From Enterocloster alcoholdehydrogenati (GTDB taxonomy: Bacteria > Bacillota > Clostridia > Lachnospirales > Lachnospiraceae), in the NCBI RefSeq assembly GCF_013282095.1, contig NZ_BLTJ01000010.1, forward strand, positions 93,417 through 157,416: a DNA stretch of 64,000 nucleotides, given 5' to 3'. The position numbers and the translations under genes are program-made. The notes under the pieces are model-generated. The model was not told the origin of the DNA, made no database searches, and saw only the letters and a program-made list of their open reading frames with translations. Of this stretch, positions 61,762 through 64,000 are shown one piece after another. Position 1 is the stretch's first letter, and each line of letters begins with the position of its first letter.

Positions 61762-62085
61762 TTAATACTTATTCATCCGGTCTACGTCCATGAAAAAGAC
61801 CGTTGCGCCCCCAACCTTAACGCTCTTTGTCACATCCACCATAGTCATGCCATTGAACTCACTGACCTGGCGTTCTTCCTCCCGTTCCGTGCAGCTGGAG
61901 CGAATATAATTCAGGATCTCTTCCTCCCGTTCCTTTGGAATACACACCATCAGGGTAATATTCTTCTTATTCAGATACAAGCCTTCTGTGCAAAATTTGG
62001 TAGCCAGCACATGGTTGTGAGTGAATGCGCTGGACAGCCTTGGAAAATCCTGTTCCTGAACAACGATAATCAGCAGTTCCACCAT
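61762..62085 (-). CDS. Small PII-like protein of the PstA/DarA fold family
   Basis: A 107-residue protein. The N-terminal MVELLIIVVQEQD, the central region and the C-terminal VKVGGATVFFMDVDRMNKY align with the c-di-AMP receptor PstA/DarA (about 109 residues, ending VGGATVFVMPVD). Binding-loop residues differ: the ligand segment NFRATKLATTGGFL reads NHVLATKFCTEGLYL here, and the glycine-rich B-loop is replaced. It may bind a different ligand or none. It is co-transcribed with a YfcC-type carrier 25 bases upstream, similar to how PII proteins pair with transporters. Functional role is inference. Confidence 0.7.
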   Translation of the reverse strand: MVELLIIVVQEQDFPRLSSAFTHNHVLATKFCTEGLYLNKKNITLMVCIPKEREEEILNYIRSSCTEREEERQVSEFNGMTMVDVTKSVKVGGATVFFMDVDRMNKY

Positions 62086-62110
62086 AACCTCTCCCTTCCC
62101 CTTTTAACAT

Positions 62111-63628
62111 TTATGACAGTCCTACCAGCACGCCCAGGATCACAGCCGCAGAGCCGCAGACAATGAGCAGCGCCTGAAAACGGATCTGGAACTTAGCCCA
62201 CTGCCCCCATTCTAACTTGGCAGCTGCCAAAGCACCTAAAAGGCATCCTGAGGTAGGTACAATAAAGTTGGTAAAGGCGTCTCCCAGCTGGAACGCAAGG
62301 ACGGCTACCTGGCGCTCCACCCCTACCAGATCAGCCAACGGCGCCATGATAGGCATTGTAAGAGCCGCCTGGCCGGAGCCAGAAACCACAAAGAAATTAA
62401 ATACTGACTGGAACAGATACATAAACCATGCAGACAGCATCGGCGGGAAGTTCTTCATACCGTCGCTGATGGTGTGAAGAATGGTATTTAGCACCGTCCC
62501 GCTTGCAGGATCAGTACCTCCCAGTATAATGATAATCCCCTGAGCCATCCCCACACAGAGAGCCGCCCCTAAAAGATCGGCTGCTCCTCGGTCAAAGGAG
62601 CGTGGGATATCGTTTAATTTCATATCATTTAACTGGAACAGTACACCGATAATACCGGCTGCCAGACCCATTACAAAGAACTGGGAGGCAATTTCCGGAA
62701 TGTAGTAACCCTTTTCCACCACGCCCCAAATAGTCCAGACAATACACAAAAATACATCCAGGATAACCAGCTTATGCCCCAGGGTAAACGGAAGCTCTTC
62801 TCTGCCCCGTTTGGCAAATTCATCCCGATACTCCTGGTCTGAATCATAGGCAACCGACGATTTCGGATTCTTCTTTACTTTTGCAGCATAACGCATGGTA
62901 AATGCAATCGTAAGACCTGTAAAAAAGATCCACAGAGGGATTCGGAACCAGGCGCCGGACATTACGGGAACGCCTGCGATTCCCTGAGCAACTGCCAGGC
63001 CAAAGGGATTCTGCCAGGAACTTCCAAAACCAATCTGGGTTGCCACATAGCTGCACATAATGCCGACTACTGCGTCGTATCCCATGGCAATAAACATGGG
63101 AACAAGGATCATAACAAACGGAATCGCCTCTTCCCCCATTCCAAACACAGCGCCACCAAGAGAAAACAGTGTAATCAGAATAGGAATAAGCAGTATTTCC
63201 TTACCATTGGTCAGATCAATAACCCTCATAATTCCACTTTCAATGGCTCCCGTCCGCAGAACAATACCGAACGCGCCGCCTACTACGAGGATAAAGGCAA
63301 TGATTCCTACTGCTCCAGAGGTCTGATCTCCTACGGTAAGGCCCTCAAATACATAATTTAAGATACCTCCCCGACCGCCTACACTCTCGGTTCCGAAGAT
63401 AGGGGCTGCCTGTGTCACTTTATTTCCATTTTCATCCAGTACATACCGGAAACTGTCGGGATCTACCACGGTACGGGTTTTTTCCTCGCCATTGACTGTA
63501 TAAGTGATCTCCTTTGTGTCATACTGTCCCAGCGGAATAAACAGCGTTAAAATCGCAGCCACCAGGATCACCCCAAAAATAATGATATAGGTATGGGGCA
63601 TTTGAAAAGATCGTTTCTTTTTCTCCAT
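62111..63628 (-). CDS. YfcC-family membrane carrier
   Basis: A 505-residue transporter of the YfcC/C4-dicarboxylate-anaerobic-carrier type (ion transporter superfamily) with about 12 hydrophobic segments. An extracytoplasmic loop follows the first helix (about 35-90). Family pieces: VVGGAFGIVLRTGAIESGI, GAVFGMGEEAIPFVMILVPM, QIGFGSSWQNPFGLAVAQGI, FFVVSGSGQAALTMPIMAPL and FTNFIVPTSGCLLGALAAAK. Homologues move basic amino acids or related compounds; substrate here unknown. ATG at 63628 follows GGAGGAAATGC. The PII-like gene follows immediately. Confidence 0.88.
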   Translation of the reverse strand: MEKKKRSFQMPHTYIIIFGVILVAAILTLFIPLGQYDTKEITYTVNGEEKTRTVVDPDSFRYVLDENGNKVTQAAPIFGTESVGGRGGILNYVFEGLTVGDQTSGAVGIIAFILVVGGAFGIVLRTGAIESGIMRVIDLTNGKEILLIPILITLFSLGGAVFGMGEEAIPFVMILVPMFIAMGYDAVVGIMCSYVATQIGFGSSWQNPFGLAVAQGIAGVPVMSGAWFRIPLWIFFTGLTIAFTMRYAAKVKKNPKSSVAYDSDQEYRDEFAKRGREELPFTLGHKLVILDVFLCIVWTIWGVVEKGYYIPEIASQFFVMGLAAGIIGVLFQLNDMKLNDIPRSFDRGAADLLGAALCVGMAQGIIIILGGTDPASGTVLNTILHTISDGMKNFPPMLSAWFMYLFQSVFNFFVVSGSGQAALTMPIMAPLADLVGVERQVAVLAFQLGDAFTNFIVPTSGCLLGALAAAKLEWGQWAKFQIRFQALLIVCGSAAVILGVLVGLS

Positions 63629-63754
63629 GCATTTCCTCCATGTGCGCTCTGGGTACATTCTGACACGCTCTCGCCTGTACTCAGATTTCTATTCGTATTT
63701 TGCCCGCATTTCTCCTGTATTTTTCACAGGCAGACAGTTTCGGGCAACGTATCA

Positions 63755-63783
63755 ATTATACATGAGTACAGCTGTTTCTTCAA
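63755..63783 (-). promoter_or_regulatory. Promoter of the YfcC/PII-like operon
   Basis: On the minus strand TTGAAG (63778-63783), 17 bases, TATAAT (63755-63760), with TG just before the -10. The leader is about 120 bases and includes a small CCTGT / ACAGG hairpin near 63730. Confidence 0.75.
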
Positions 63784-63849
63784 GAAGAAAGTTTGGATCC
63801 CACCATATAAAGTCAGCCGTTTTTTCTCTGAAGCGGCGGAATAAAAAAA

Positions 63850-63869
63850 GACCACCTTTCCAGGTGATC
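63850..63869 (-). terminator. Terminator of the rRNA operon
   Basis: Arms GACCACCT / AGGTGATC (one G-U), loop TTCC, followed on the minus strand by seven T (63843-63849). It lies about 80 bases after the 23S 3' end, with no 5S gene between. Confidence 0.85.
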
Positions 63870-63946
63870 CTTGTTTCACACATACCTTCAAAACCACATA
63901 TTGAACTGCCAAGCCACAACAACTCTCTCCTGCTCCTATACCGTCT

Positions 63947-64000
63947 GGTTAAGCCCTCGACCGATTAGTATCAGTCAGCTCCGTACATTGCTGCACTTCC
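63947..64000 (-). rRNA. 23S ribosomal RNA, 3' end (rest beyond window)
   Basis: The plus strand reads GGTTAAGCCCTCGACCGATT and continues with ATTAGTATCAGTCAGCTCC, the reverse complement of a bacterial 23S 3' end (compare the E. coli GGTTAAGCCTCACGG). Only about 54 bases are inside the window. The exact terminus is estimated from the conserved GCTTAACC. Confidence 0.93.

Noticed and set aside
1..64000. CRISPR arrays, insertion sequences, prophage genes, toxin-antitoxin pairs
   Set aside because: No spaced direct repeats, transposase or integrase motifs, or phage structural genes were found. The three small XRE genes lack an adjacent toxin-like frame.
1..64000. tRNA genes
   Set aside because: No cloverleaf with TTCGANTC arm and CCA end was recognised on either strand, including the short gap after the 23S gene.

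Overview
The window comes from a spore-forming, anaerobic Firmicute, most likely a Lachnospiraceae / Clostridium cluster XIVa gut bacterium. The evidence is two class III (glycyl radical) ribonucleotide reductases, SpoIID and SpoIIQ, AddAB instead of RecBCD, ScpAB, a T-box leader, a mannose-class PTS for glycosaminoglycan fragments, and Shine-Dalgarno (AGGAGG) starts throughout. Most genes are core housekeeping genes. The one accessory-looking patch is about 42.6-45.0 kb. No CRISPR array, transposase, phage gene or tRNA gene was seen.

Layout. 0-5.3 kb: the 3' part of feoB, a VanW-domain cell-wall protein, a LysR regulator and an iron-containing alcohol dehydrogenase. 5.2-12.7 kb (minus): a membrane protein, a class Ic-like aspartate aminotransferase, and the operon aspS2-gatC-gatA-gatB behind a T-box riboswitch. 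This operon makes Asn-tRNA and/or Gln-tRNA by transamidation. 12.9-18.8 kb (minus): a CBS-pair protein, spoIID-spoIIQ with a sigma-E-type promoter, an M42 aminopeptidase, a P1 (DmpA-type) peptidase and a DnaJ/CbpA-like co-chaperone. 19-27.8 kb: thyA, addB-addA and a small membrane protein. 27.9-37.8 kb: a nucleotide-metabolism block, mscL-nrdG-dut-TPR-hflX-nrdD (redoxin-fused), two small XRE regulators on the other strand, and a second nrdD with two NrdR boxes. 38-42.6 kb (minus): ytaF, an AGCS Na+/alanine symporter, and metallophosphoesterase-scpA-scpB. 42.8-45 kb: an XRE protein with a lysine-rich tail, a frameshifted pseudogene, a DUF1266 gene and a long inverted repeat.

45-51.5 kb is arginine biosynthesis: argC-(GNAT)-argJ-argB-argD diverges from argG, and the shared control region carries ARG-box-like operators over both promoters. 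51.7-58.9 kb is a glycosaminoglycan-disaccharide operon (EIIA-ugl-EIIB-EIIC-EIID-heparinase II/III family gene-LacI regulator). Its gene order, as far as I recall, matches the streptococcal hyaluronate locus. Its promoter is near consensus and sits among repeated GTTTACC half-sites. 59-61.7 kb: a DUF47/PiT phosphate transport pair and a Crp/Fnr regulator with a strong palindrome upstream. 61.7-63.8 kb: a two-gene operon of a YfcC-type carrier and a small PII-like protein of the c-di-AMP-receptor (PstA/DarA) fold family whose ligand-site residues differ. I consider this the best candidate for an undescribed module. The right edge holds the 3' end of a 23S rRNA gene on the minus strand, followed directly by a terminator with no 5S gene.

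All calls rest on reading the sequence and on remembered family features. No database search was run.
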